NCBI RefSeq assembly: GCF_003350345.1
Contig: NZ_QNVJ01000014.1
Coordinates: 1-47,865 of the forward strand
DNA length: 47,865 bases
Direction: 5' to 3'
DNA from: Alkalilacustris brevis
Lineage (GTDB): Bacteria > Pseudomonadota > Alphaproteobacteria > Rhodobacterales > Rhodobacteraceae
The notes beneath the pieces were generated by a model. That model worked only from the letters and a program-made list of their open reading frames with translations, did no database searches and had not been told where the DNA came from. The position numbers were made by a program, and so were the translations under genes. How positions within the stretch are numbered: position 1 is the first letter of the stretch; every line of letters begins with the position of its first letter. Positions 25,720-36,488 of this stretch are shown in pieces.

Positions 25720-25791
25720 CCGAAGGCATACCGGACAACGGCCAGAGGCGCCCGCGCTCAACCCTGCGGGCTCCCGATCGCAACCCTTCCG

Positions 25792-26211
25792 TCACAACCA
25801 GTCGCGCAAGACTGGGATCAGCGGCAGGTCGGCCTCCGGCATCGGATAGCTGCGCAGATCGGCCGGGCGCACCCATTTGAGTGCCTGCGCCTCGCGCGGC
25901 TGCGGCTGGCCCTGCCACTTGCGGCAGGCGAACAGCGGCATCAGCAGGTGGAAATCGGCATAGCCATGGCTGGCAAAGCTGAGCGGCGCGAGGCAGCTTT
26001 CCCAGGTGTCGATCCCCAGTTCCTCGTGCAGCTCGCGGATCAGCGCGGTCTCGGGGGTCTCGCCCGGCTCGATCTTGCCGCCGGGAAATTCCCAAAGGCC
26101 CGCCATAGCCTTGCCTTCGGGGCGCTGCGCCAGCAGCACGCGGCCATCCACGTCGATCAGCGCCACCGCCGCCACCAGCACCAGCCGCTTTTCCCAGGTC
26201 TGGCGCGACAT
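25792..26211 (-). CDS. mutT: 8-oxo-dGTP diphosphatase (MutT), Nudix hydrolase
   Basis: 139 residues. The Nudix box GGKIEPGETPETALIRELHEELGI (slightly shortened here to its key residues: G, E, REL and EE) fits GX5EX7REUXEEXGU exactly. AGLWEFPGG and the FPLL-type FHLLMPLFAC strand match MutT/CtfA-type enzymes, which cleanse the nucleotide pool of 8-oxo-dGTP. I use the ATG at 26211, two bases past the argJ stop; an earlier in-frame ATG (26232) would overlap argJ by 20 bases. The argJ-mutT pairing is common in alphaproteobacteria. Confidence 0.93.
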   Translation of the reverse strand: MSRQTWEKRLVLVAAVALIDVDGRVLLAQRPEGKAMAGLWEFPGGKIEPGETPETALIRELHEELGIDTWESCLAPLSFASHGYADFHLLMPLFACRKWQGQPQPREAQALKWVRPADLRSYPMPEADLPLIPVLRDWL

Positions 26212-26212
26212 A

Positions 26213-27574
26213 TCAGGACCGGTAGTCGGCATTGATGTCGATGTAACGATGCGTCAGGTCGCAGGTCCAGACGGTCGCACGCCCCTCGCCCAGCCCCAGA
26301 TCGACGCCGATCACCAGTTCGGCACGCTTCATGTAGGCCGCGGCGTCTTCTTCGCTGTAGCTTTCGCTGCGCTGGCCGGCTTCGGCCACCTTGATGTCGC
26401 CGAAACGGATGGCCAGACGGTCGCGGTCAGCCGCCGCGCCGGATTTTCCCACCGCCATCACGACGCGGCCCCAGTTCGGATCTTCGCCGGCGATCGCGGT
26501 CTTGACCAGGGGCGAATTGGCGATCGCCATGCCAACGCGGTGGGCGTCGTCGTCGTCCTGCGCGCCGGTCACGGCCACCTCGACGAATTTGGTCGCGCCC
26601 TCGCCGTCGCGCACCACTTGATGTGCAAGGTCGAGCATGACTTTCTCAAGCGCCGCCTCGAAGGCCGCAGCAGGTTTGCTTCCGGGCTGGTCGATGGCCG
26701 GCGCCGCGCTGCGCCCGGTGGCCGCCAGCATCAGCGAATCCGACGTCGAGGTGTCGCTGTCCACGGTGATGCAGTTGAAGCTGCGCGCATTGAGCCGCCC
26801 CAGCATGTCCTGCAGCAGGCCCGGCGCGATGGTCGCATCAGTAAAGATATAGACCAGCATGGTCGCCATGTCGGGCGCGATCATGCCCGAGCCCTTGGCA
26901 ATGCCGGCGATGCGCACGGCCTGGCCCCCGATGTCGATCTCGGCGCCTGCGCCCTTGGGAAATGTGTCGGTGGTCATGATCGCGCGGGCGGCGGCGGCAA
27001 TACCCGCAGGCGAAAGCCGCGCGCGCAGCTCATCGAGCTTGGCGGTGATTCGCGCATGCGGCAGCGGCTCGCCGATCACCCCGGTCGAGGCCGAGAAAAC
27101 CCGTGAGGCCGGCAGGCCCAGCGCCTGCGCCGCCTGCGATGTCACCGCCGCGACAGCCTCAAGCCCCGCAACACCGGTGAAGGCATTGGCGTTGCCGGAA
27201 TTGACGAGGATCGCGGCGCCGGCCTCAAGATCGGCCTGCGCAGCCAGCTTGGCCTGACAGTCGAGCACCGGCGCCGCGCGGGTGGCCGAGCGGGTGAATA
27301 CCCCCGCCACGGCGCTGCCCGGCGCAAGGCGCACCAGCATCACGTCGTCGCGCCCCTTGTAGCGCACCGCCGCCGCAGCCGAGGCAAACTCCACCCCGTC
27401 AATCAACGGCAGATCGGGAAAGGCGGGCGGCGCCAAGGGAGACACCGGCGGCGCTGCCGCGTCTTCCGGCAGCGCGCCTTGCAGCTTACGCAGCCGCGAT
27501 TTCAGTTTGCTTACCGTGGCCGCCAGGGCCCTGGCCCTGGATTCCCAGCTATCGGCCTGTTCGCGGCTGGACAT
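26213..27574 (-). CDS. argJ: Bifunctional ornithine acetyltransferase / N-acetylglutamate synthase
   Basis: 453 residues, the recycling enzyme of arginine synthesis. It transfers acetyl from N-acetylornithine to glutamate. The autoproteolysis site is clear: KGSGMIAPDMATML, with Thr238 as the new N-terminal nucleophile of the beta chain. Other family blocks are VRYKGR, NSGNANAFTG, TVDSDTSTSDS and EDPNWGR. Unusually, the first ~43 residues (MSSREQADSWESRARALAAT..., Arg/Lys-rich, then Ala/Pro) precede the normal start of homology at VSPLAP and look like a short basic helix plus linker. There is no in-frame ATG nearer the core. It follows the PPIase gene after 18 bases. Confidence 0.95.
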   Translation of the reverse strand: MSSREQADSWESRARALAATVSKLKSRLRKLQGALPEDAAAPPVSPLAPPAFPDLPLIDGVEFASAAAAVRYKGRDDVMLVRLAPGSAVAGVFTRSATRAAPVLDCQAKLAAQADLEAGAAILVNSGNANAFTGVAGLEAVAAVTSQAAQALGLPASRVFSASTGVIGEPLPHARITAKLDELRARLSPAGIAAAARAIMTTDTFPKGAGAEIDIGGQAVRIAGIAKGSGMIAPDMATMLVYIFTDATIAPGLLQDMLGRLNARSFNCITVDSDTSTSDSLMLAATGRSAAPAIDQPGSKPAAAFEAALEKVMLDLAHQVVRDGEGATKFVEVAVTGAQDDDDAHRVGMAIANSPLVKTAIAGEDPNWGRVVMAVGKSGAAADRDRLAIRFGDIKVAEAGQRSESYSEEDAAAYMKRAELVIGVDLGLGEGRATVWTCDLTHRYIDINADYRS

Positions 27575-27592
27575 ACCCGTCTCTCCGTGGGG

Positions 27593-28438
27593 TCAATCGT
27601 CGAGCAGTGTTTGCTCGCGAAGCAGAGCGGGGTCAATCCCCTCGGCGGAGAGGGTGATCTGGGCGGATTCGCGGGCCTCGGCAATGCGATTGCGCACGAC
27701 TTCCTGCTGCAACTCGCCCACAAGCTGCGCGCGCACCGCTTCAAGCGCGGGCGCCTCTTGCGCGCGGGTTTCGTTCAGCCGGATCAGGTGCCAGCCGAAC
27801 TGGCTTTGCACGGGGTCTGAAATCTCGCCCGGCTCAAGCGCAACCACTGCGTTCTCGAACGGCTCGACCATCATGCCCAGGCCGAACCAGCCCAGATCGC
27901 CGCCATTGGCGCCCGAACCGGGGTCGCGCGAATGTTCGCGCGCCAGGTCGGCGAACTCGGCCCCGTCAAGAAGCTGCACGCGCAGATCCTGTGCCTCGCC
28001 CTCGGTCTCGACAAGGATATGCGCGGCATTGAACTCGGTCTGCGGGTCGCCATCGAGATAGCGCTCGGCATAGGCGCCTTCGATGGCTTCTTCAGTCACT
28101 TCCGCCTCGACCGCGCGGGTCAGCAGGCTGTTGGCGACAATCTCGCGCGTCATGTTGTCCAGGTCGATCTGCGCACGCCGACCGATGGCGTCGCCGGCCT
28201 CTTGCGCCAGCGCGGACTGTTCGACAAGCTGATCGAGAATGCCCTCGAAAAGCACTTCGTCGTCGACGGACTGGAACTGCTCAGGCAGACGGGCCCGCAT
28301 GGCGATCATGTGCCCCAGAGTGATGCTGTGCCCGTTCACCTCGGCCACGACAGTGTCCGCCACCGGCGTTTCGGCCTGGGCATTGGACGCTGCCAGCGCC
28401 ACGGCGAGACCCGCCATTGCCATACTCATGCGTTTCAT
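27593..28438 (-). CDS. Exported parvulin-type peptidyl-prolyl isomerase
   Basis: 281 residues. A Sec signal peptide ([22 protein letters not shown]) leads a SurA-like helical N-domain (about 30-130). A PpiC rotamase domain follows (about 140-235: [43 protein letters not shown]), then a C-terminal helix. It is expected to act in the periplasm as a folding catalyst or chaperone for envelope proteins. The start has AAAGGA 7 bases upstream. It is divergent from secA, so export and periplasmic folding genes share one intergenic region; argJ and mutT follow in the same direction. Confidence 0.92.
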   Translation of the reverse strand: MKRMSMAMAGLAVALAASNAQAETPVADTVVAEVNGHSITLGHMIAMRARLPEQFQSVDDEVLFEGILDQLVEQSALAQEAGDAIGRRAQIDLDNMTREIVANSLLTRAVEAEVTEEAIEGAYAERYLDGDPQTEFNAAHILVETEGEAQDLRVQLLDGAEFADLAREHSRDPGSGANGGDLGWFGLGMMVEPFENAVVALEPGEISDPVQSQFGWHLIRLNETRAQEAPALEAVRAQLVGELQQEVVRNRIAEARESAQITLSAEGIDPALLREQTLLDD

Positions 28439-28495
28439 GTGCAGTCCTTTCCTGTATTCGCAGCGCACCGGGCTTTTCACACCGGGGCCGCGACG

Positions 28496-28524
28496 TTGAC
28501 ACTTTGCAGACAGCCCCTTACATC
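28496..28524 (+). promoter_or_regulatory. Candidate sigma-70 promoter for secA
   Basis: A perfect TTGACA -35 box (28496-28501), a 17-base spacer and a weak -10 box TACATC (28519-28524) lie about 125 bases upstream of the secA ATG, in the gap shared with the divergent PPIase gene. Confidence 0.45.
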
Positions 28525-28648
28525 GCTGCATGGTCTTGCACTCGCGGGGCCAGCCGACATTCTCATGGCCGTTCATATGGAAGCGGGCCGGGGCGGGCAA
28601 CCCGCTCATACCGCACCATTTCGTCAGGCCCTGCCACGCGGAGATGCA

Positions 28649-31339
<2,691 letters not shown>

Positions 31340-31386
31340 CGCGCGCCCGCCCGCTTTGCCGGGCCGGCGCCAACCCCGCCGCGCCA

Positions 31387-32415
31387 TCACCCCAGATCGG
31401 CCCAGCGTAGCTGCTGGTTGCGCCTGACCGGGCGGGTCAGCTTTCGCCCGACCACCTTGTCGAAGTCATAGCCCGCGATCTCGCCCGAGCCGGGGCGGCG
31501 CGCCCAGATGTCGGCCTCGGTAATCACATGGCCTTCGGGCAGATCGCGCTCGGCCACCACGCTCGCACGGGCAAAGCGATAGACGTCTTCTTCCGGCGCG
31601 GTGCGCTGTTTTTCATTGTGCAGCGCGATGGCGATCTCGGCGGAGCGGTCGATCAGGCGGCGCAATTCGGCCGGGTCCATCGAGCAGGGAATATCCGGCC
31701 CCTGCCGATAGCGGCTGTCGGTGAAGTGCCGCTCAAGCACGCGCGCGCCCAGCGCAACGGCCGCCAACGCCATCTCGGGGCCGATGGAATGGTCGGAGAA
31801 CCCCACCACAGCCCCCGGAAAGGCGCGCTGCAGCTCGGTGACCCCCTTGAGCGAGACAATCTCGGGCGGTGACGGATATAGATTGGTACATTCCAGCAGC
31901 GCGTAATCTATGCCCGCCTCGTCCAGGATCGCGACCGAGCGCGCCAGGCTTTGGATCGTCTGCATCCCCGTCGACAGGATCACCGGCCTCCCCTTGGCCG
32001 CGATATGGCGGATCAGCGGCAGGTTGTCGGCCTCGCCCGAGCCGATCTTGAAGGCCGGCACGCCGATCTCGTCCAGGAAATCCGCAGCCGCCCGCGAAAA
32101 CGGGGTGGACAGGTAGATCAGCCCAAGGCTTTCGGCATGGGCCTTCAGCGCGATTTCGTCCTCGCGCGACAGCGCGCAGCGTTCCATCACCTCCCAGATC
32201 GAGACATCGGCATTGGGCGGAAAGATACCCTTGGCCTCTTCGGTCATCTCGTCTTCGACGATATGGGTTTGGTGCTTGACGCATTCGCAACCGGCGGCTG
32301 CCGCCAGTCTGACCATGTGCTTGGCGACCTCCAGATCGCCGCCATGGTTGATGCCGATCTCGGCAATCACCAGCGGCGGCGCGGGCGGCAGGAGCGAGCG
32401 ATGGGCAATCTTCAC
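31387..32415 (-). CDS. neuB: NeuB-family sialic/legionaminic-type nonulosonate synthase
   Basis: 342 residues. The N-terminal NeuB TIM barrel (about 15-265) has VIAEIGINHGGDLEVAK, ECVKHQTHIVEDEM, YLSTPFSRAAADFL, FKIGSGEADNLPLI, ILSTGMQT, GFSDHSIG and ERHFTDSR. The C-terminal SAF/antifreeze-like domain (about 285-342) has RASVVAERDLPEGHVITEADI. The enzyme condenses phosphoenolpyruvate with an N-acetylated sugar to make a nine-carbon acidic sugar (sialic, legionaminic or pseudaminic acid type). No neuA, neuC, transferase or flagellin gene is nearby. It lies 83 bases downstream of tonB on the same strand and could be read from the B12 operon. Convergent with secA. Confidence 0.92.
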   Translation of the reverse strand: MKIAHRSLLPPAPPLVIAEIGINHGGDLEVAKHMVRLAAAAGCECVKHQTHIVEDEMTEEAKGIFPPNADVSIWEVMERCALSREDEIALKAHAESLGLIYLSTPFSRAAADFLDEIGVPAFKIGSGEADNLPLIRHIAAKGRPVILSTGMQTIQSLARSVAILDEAGIDYALLECTNLYPSPPEIVSLKGVTELQRAFPGAVVGFSDHSIGPEMALAAVALGARVLERHFTDSRYRQGPDIPCSMDPAELRRLIDRSAEIAIALHNEKQRTAPEEDVYRFARASVVAERDLPEGHVITEADIWARRPGSGEIAGYDFDKVVGRKLTRPVRRNQQLRWADLG

Positions 32416-32498
32416 GGGCGGGCCTCCGGGCTTCGCAATACGTTGCCTCTGCCCTGCCCGACAACGCGGCCCAGATCAAGCGGCTTGCAGGGGCATGC

Positions 32499-33500
32499 TC
32501 AGGGCTGAAAGCTGATCGGCAAGGTGAAGCTGTAGGACGCCGCCGTCAACGCCGACGGGGCCGACGGGAACCGCCCGGCCCCGCGCACGGCATCCAGCGC
32601 CGCGCGGTCCAGTCCGGCATGGCCCGAACTGGCCGCCAGCCCCGCCGTCATCAGCCGGCCATCGCGCCCCACCTCGAGCGCCACGGTCGCGGTGCCGCCG
32701 ATGCGTGCACGGCGCAGGTTGTCGGGATAGCTTTTGCGCCGTTCGACCTGCGCGCGAATACCGCCGCCCCAGCTTGCCAGGTAGCTGTTCCGCTGGGCCT
32801 GCGAGAGAGTGGCCGCAGGGGCGGGTTCGGCCCGTTGGCCCGCTGCCGGGCCGTCGCCCGCGCCGCGCGCGGCCTGTTGCGGCCTGGGCGCCGAGCTGGC
32901 GGCAGCGGCCTGTTGCGCGGGGCGCGGACGCGGGCGAGCATCCCCGGGGCGTGCCTCGGCCAACTCGACCGGGGGCGCGCGCGGCGTGGTATCCGGCGCG
33001 GCATCGGATCCCGACGCCGCAGCCCTGGGCTGCTGCGGCGCGGTTTGGACAGGCGGCGATGCCGGATCGGGGCGCGATTGCGGCGAGCTTGGCGCAGCGG
33101 GGGCATTCGCCGGGGCGGCGGGCCTGTCATATGCGGCCGCAGCAAGCGGGCCAGGTGCGGGTAAAGGTGCCTCAGCCCGCAGCAGCGACGGCAGGGCAGC
33201 AGGCGCATCAAGAGACTGCGGTGCGGGCTCGCGATCATGCTGCACGGCAGGCGCCATGTCTGCCGGCGCCGGTGACGCGGGCGCCTCAGTGACAGGCCCT
33301 GTTATGGCCTGCGGCGGGCGCTGCCATTCCTCGGCCAGCGCAGCATATCTGGCCGGCGCGGCCTCGATCGACACCAGCGCTGCGCCACCCGCGCCGCTGC
33401 TTTGCGCGCCCATCTGCCCCTGCAAACCCAACGCCAGCGCGACATGCGCCGCCAGCGCCAGCGCAATAAAGGGAACCGCCTGAAAGACGCCGCGCATCAC
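32499..33500 (-). CDS. tonB: TonB-type energy transducer of the B12 operon
   Basis: 333 residues. An N-terminal membrane anchor (VFQAVPFIALALAAHVALALGL) leads into a very long Ala/Pro/Arg-rich linker (about 40-245), suited to crossing the periplasm. The C-terminal TonB domain (about 245-333) has YPDNLRRARIGGTATVALEVGRDGRL and the LDRAALDAVRGAGRFP segment. It should transmit proton-motive force from ExbB/ExbD to BtuB. The start overlaps exbD2 by 4 bases. The linker is strongly biased in composition and probably disordered. Last gene of the operon proper. Confidence 0.9.
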   Translation of the reverse strand: MMRGVFQAVPFIALALAAHVALALGLQGQMGAQSSGAGGAALVSIEAAPARYAALAEEWQRPPQAITGPVTEAPASPAPADMAPAVQHDREPAPQSLDAPAALPSLLRAEAPLPAPGPLAAAAYDRPAAPANAPAAPSSPQSRPDPASPPVQTAPQQPRAAASGSDAAPDTTPRAPPVELAEARPGDARPRPRPAQQAAAASSAPRPQQAARGAGDGPAAGQRAEPAPAATLSQAQRNSYLASWGGGIRAQVERRKSYPDNLRRARIGGTATVALEVGRDGRLMTAGLAASSGHAGLDRAALDAVRGAGRFPSAPSALTAASYSFTLPISFQP

Positions 33501-33892
33501 CCTGGCCCCCCGCCCTGCGTGATCAGCGAGACCCGCGCAATCCCCAGCCCCGACAGCCGCGCCAGCACCGCCGCGAGTTCCGCCCCCGGCGCCGCCGCGT
33601 CCACGCGCAGCACAAGCGGGGCCTCATCACGCGCCGCCAGCGCGGGCCAGACGGCTTCGTCGCGAGCCGGCCCAAAGGCCAGCCGCCCATCCGCCCCTAG
33701 ATAGAGCGCGTCCGGGTCGCGCCCGGCCTCGGGCAGCTGCGTCTGCGCCTCGGGCGGCGATACGTCGAACGGCTCGGGCGGGGCGATCTGCGCCGACATC
33801 AGGAAGAAGATCAGCAGCAGGAACACGATGTTGATCATCGGCACGGCGGACTCACGCGCCGGGCGCGGACGGGGTCTGGCGAATATCTGCAT
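33497..33892 (-). CDS. exbD: ExbD-like protein with Asn in place of the membrane Asp
   Basis: 131 residues. A single N-terminal membrane helix begins PMINIVFLLLIFFLMSAQIA, followed by a periplasmic domain ending VARLSGLGIARVSLITQG, the ExbD/TolR fold. The protonatable Asp of ExbD (PMIDVVFLLL in the adjacent paralogue) is Asn21 here (AAC at 33832-33830), so this subunit should not carry protons by that residue. It lies 13 bases after the first exbD and overlaps tonB by 4 bases. It probably forms a heterodimer with the other ExbD in an ExbB pentamer (inference). Confidence 0.9.
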   Translation of the reverse strand: MQIFARPRPRPARESAVPMINIVFLLLIFFLMSAQIAPPEPFDVSPPEAQTQLPEAGRDPDALYLGADGRLAFGPARDEAVWPALAARDEAPLVLRVDAAAPGAELAAVLARLSGLGIARVSLITQGGGPG

Positions 33893-33905
33893 GATGCACG
33901 CCCTC

Positions 33906-34289
33906 CTATTCGACCAGAACGAGCCGGGTCAGCCCGGCCTCGCCCAGCGCCTCGATCACCGCGACGACGCGCTGCACCGCCGCCCCTTCACCCGCGCGCA
34001 GAAGCACCGGGTCGGCGTTGTCAGCCATCAGCGGCGCAAGTGCCCCGGCCAGCGCGGCCTCGTCAGCCGGGGCGCCATTCAAGGTGACGCCCTCGGGCAG
34101 CACCTCGACCAGCCGCGGCGGGCCCTGCCAGGCCTCGGCCTCGGCGCTGCCGGGCAAGGCAAGCTCCAGAGCACCCTCCAGCCCGAAGCGCGCGGCCAGC
34201 ATGAAGAACACCAGCAGAAGAAACACCACATCGATCATCGGTGTCAGGCCGGGCTTGCGGCGCACAGGGGCGGGCAGCGACAGCATCAC
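33906..34289 (-). CDS. exbD: ExbD, proton-channel stator subunit
   Basis: 127 residues. A short basic cytoplasmic N-terminus (APVRRKPGLT) leads into the membrane helix PMIDVVFLLLVFFMLAARFG, with the conserved proton-accepting Asp20. The periplasmic domain follows (VEVLPEGVTLNG; VIEALGEAGLTRLVLVE). It is expected to work with ExbB to energise TonB. The start overlaps exbB by 4 bases (34286-34289). Confidence 0.93.
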   Translation of the reverse strand: MMLSLPAPVRRKPGLTPMIDVVFLLLVFFMLAARFGLEGALELALPGSAEAEAWQGPPRLVEVLPEGVTLNGAPADEAALAGALAPLMADNADPVLLRAGEGAAVQRVVAVIEALGEAGLTRLVLVE

Positions 34290-34930
34290 GCCCCCCCTTC
34301 ACGCGCCCGCAGCCGGGCCAGAAAGACGCGGGTGGCGATGTCTTCCATGTCATGGCCCAGGCGTTCGGTCACCGCGTCGAACCAGCTGAGCACCAGCGAA
34401 GCCAGGATCGCCACCGACATACCCGCCGCCGTGGTCAGAAGCGCCTCCCATATGCCGCCGGCCAGGGTGGCAGGATCGGCCCGCGCGCCGGCCTCCTGCA
34501 ACGCCTGGAACGCCGCGATCATGCCGATCACCGTGCCGAGAAGGCCCAGAAGCGGGGCGATGGTGGCGCTGAGTTCCAGCGCGCGCAACCCGCGCCGGGC
34601 CTTCTCCATCAGCTTGCGGGCGATGCGGGCGGTTTCCTCGCGCGCGGCCGCATCGGGCAGGGTCGCGGCGGCCTGCATCGCGCTCAGCGCCAGTCGCCCG
34701 CGCAGCCCCGCGCGCCCCTGCAACGCGGCCTGCGCGGCCTCGCCCTGCCCGCCGACCCAGAGCGCCAGCGCCGCCTCGGCCCGCGCGCCGCCCCCCCAGG
34801 CCCCGGTCATCATCAGGCGCCAGAGCTTCCACAAGGCAATCGAAAGCGTCGCCACCGATAGTGCGGCGATGATCCAGATCACCACGCCGCCGCGGTCCAG
34901 AAATTCCCACAACCCGGCAATCGCGTTCAT
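34286..34930 (-). CDS. exbB: ExbB/TolQ/MotA-family proton channel
   Basis: 214 residues with three membrane segments: about 14-36 (GGVVIWIIAALSVATLSIAL), about 125-147 (ATIAPLLGLLGTVIGMIAAF) and about 165-187 (WEALLTTAAGMSVAILASLV). The GLLGTVIGMI and TTAAGM stretches are the ExbB/TolQ hallmarks around the proton path. The start MNAIAGLWEF overlaps the preceding gene's stop as ATGA (34927-34930). It forms the pentameric scaffold of the dedicated TonB motor. Confidence 0.94.
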   Translation of the reverse strand: MNAIAGLWEFLDRGGVVIWIIAALSVATLSIALWKLWRLMMTGAWGGGARAEAALALWVGGQGEAAQAALQGRAGLRGRLALSAMQAAATLPDAAAREETARIARKLMEKARRGLRALELSATIAPLLGLLGTVIGMIAAFQALQEAGARADPATLAGGIWEALLTTAAGMSVAILASLVLSWFDAVTERLGHDMEDIATRVFLARLRAREGGA

Positions 34931-35739
34931 GTCGCGGCCTCCTTCTGCGTGGCATTGGCGATGATCGTGCAAAGCGCATCGAACCCGTCGGTCAGCGCCG
35001 CAGGCCCCGGCTGCAGGATCAGCGGCGATTTGATTTCGTGGATCTGGCCCTGCCGCACAGCGGGGACCACCTGCCAGCCGGGGCGCGCGGCGATCTTTTC
35101 CGGGCGCACCTTCTTGCCACACCACGAGGCGATGATGACATCGGGCGCAGCCGCGATCACGGCCTCGGGCGGGATGATGCGGTCGCGCGCGGCCTGTTCA
35201 TGGCGCAGATGGGCAAAGCAATCCTCGCCGCCCGCGCGCTCGATCAGTTCAGACACCCAGCCCACTCCGGTGATCAGCGGGTCATCCCATTCCTCGAAAT
35301 AGACGCGCGGACGGGGTGCGGCGGGGGCGTCATGCTGCGGCTCCTCGGCAAGCCGGGCCTCGAAATGCGCCGCCAGCCGCGCGGCCCGGCGCGGGCACCC
35401 CACCAGCGCCCCCAGCGTGCGGATCATCGCCAGAATGCCGGCAATGTCGCGCTGGTTGAAGGCATGCACGCTGAGGCCGGCGCGGATAAGCTGCGCGGCG
35501 ATATCGGCCTGGATGTCACAAAACACCAGCACCAGATCGGGATCGAGCGCCTGGATCTTGGCAATGTCGGCGCTGGTGAAGGCCCCCACGCGCGGCTTTT
35601 CGCGCCGCACTTGCGGCGGGCGCACGGCATAGCCGGTCACACCGACGATGCGCGCGTCCTCGCCCAGCATATACAGGGTTTCGACGGTTTCCTCGGTCAG
35701 GCAGACAATGCGTTCGGGAGGGAAGCGGCGCAGGCTCAT
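34927..35739 (-). CDS. Cobalamin-binding protein of BtuF fold, no signal peptide
   Basis: A 270-residue class-III binding-protein fold (COG0614 type): RIVCLTEETVETLYMLGEDARIVGVTGY, DIAKIQALDPDLVLVFCDIQADIA, EEWDDPLITGVGWVSELIERAGGE and PDVIIASWCGKKV. The N-terminus (MSLRRFPPERIVCLT) has no signal sequence and no in-frame signal-like extension upstream, so the protein is probably cytoplasmic. It may bind incoming corrinoid after import or be a regulatory or chaperone protein; this is inference. Start and stop overlap both neighbours by 4 bases. A second, exported, binding protein is encoded at 37483-38355. Confidence 0.85.
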   Translation of the reverse strand: MSLRRFPPERIVCLTEETVETLYMLGEDARIVGVTGYAVRPPQVRREKPRVGAFTSADIAKIQALDPDLVLVFCDIQADIAAQLIRAGLSVHAFNQRDIAGILAMIRTLGALVGCPRRAARLAAHFEARLAEEPQHDAPAAPRPRVYFEEWDDPLITGVGWVSELIERAGGEDCFAHLRHEQAARDRIIPPEAVIAAAPDVIIASWCGKKVRPEKIAARPGWQVVPAVRQGQIHEIKSPLILQPGPAALTDGFDALCTIIANATQKEAAT

Positions 35740-36488
35740 GTCAGGCGCTCCAATGGCTGGAAAAGGGGGCCGTGGGGCGTGTCGATCATTTGCGCGCGGA
35801 TGCCGAATACCTCGGCCAACCGCCCAGGCGACAGCACCTTGGCGGGCAGCCCGTCGGCCGCCACGCGGCCTTGGTGCATCATCACCAGCCGGGTGCAAAA
35901 ACGCGCCGCCTGCCCCAGGTCATGCAGCGCGGCAACCACCGTGCGCCCCTCGTCGGCGAGCGCGGCAAAGACCTCCATCGCACCAAGCTGATGCGCGGGG
36001 TCCAGCCCGGCAATCGGCTCATCCGCCAACAGGAGCGACGTTTCCTGCGCCAGCGCACGGGCGATCAGCACCCGCGCCTGCTCGCCGCCCGACAGCTCGG
36101 TCGCGCGGCGATCCTTGAACCCGTCCAGCCCCATCCGGGCAAGGGCATTCGCGACGGCGCGGTGGTCGGCCTCCTGCCCGCCGGCACGGCGGTGCGGCGT
36201 GCGGCCCAGTCGCACCAGCGCCTCGACGCTGACGGGCCAGGCGATTTCGCGCATTTGCGGCAGCCAGGCGGCGTGGCGCGCGCGGACCTCAGGCAGCATC
36301 GTGGCAAGGTTCGAGCGCCCTTCATGCGGCAACAGCCCCAACGCCGCGCGCATCAGGCTGGTCTTGCCCGCACCATTGGGTCCGATCAGCCCCACGAACG
36401 CGCCCCGGCCAACCGAAAGGGTCACCTCATCGACCACCGGGCACGCGCCGCGTCGGACGGTAAGGTTCTCGAGGGAAAGCAATGTCAT
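35736..36488 (-). CDS. btuD: Cobalamin ABC transporter ATPase
   Basis: 250 residues. Walker A GPNGAGKTS, signature LSGGEQARVLIARALAQ, Walker B LLLADEPIAGLD and switch ALHDLGQAA place it in the FecE/BtuD subfamily that drives type II importers. It pairs with the FecCD permease encoded next. Overlaps of 4 bases on both sides indicate coupled translation. Cobalamin as substrate follows from the riboswitch and BtuB. Confidence 0.92.
   Translation of the reverse strand: MTLLSLENLTVRRGACPVVDEVTLSVGRGAFVGLIGPNGAGKTSLMRAALGLLPHEGRSNLATMLPEVRARHAAWLPQMREIAWPVSVEALVRLGRTPHRRAGGQEADHRAVANALARMGLDGFKDRRATELSGGEQARVLIARALAQETSLLLADEPIAGLDPAHQLGAMEVFAALADEGRTVVAALHDLGQAARFCTRLVMMHQGRVAADGLPAKVLSPGRLAEVFGIRAQMIDTPHGPLFQPLERLT

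Noticed and set aside
27932-28648. In-frame extension upstream of secA
   Set aside because: It is antisense to the PPIase gene. SecA homology and the RBS place the start at 28649.
32540-33400. Tandem repeats in the Ala/Pro-rich tonB linker
   Set aside because: The bias is compositional (Ala, Pro, Arg, Gln) and no regular repeat unit could be defined.
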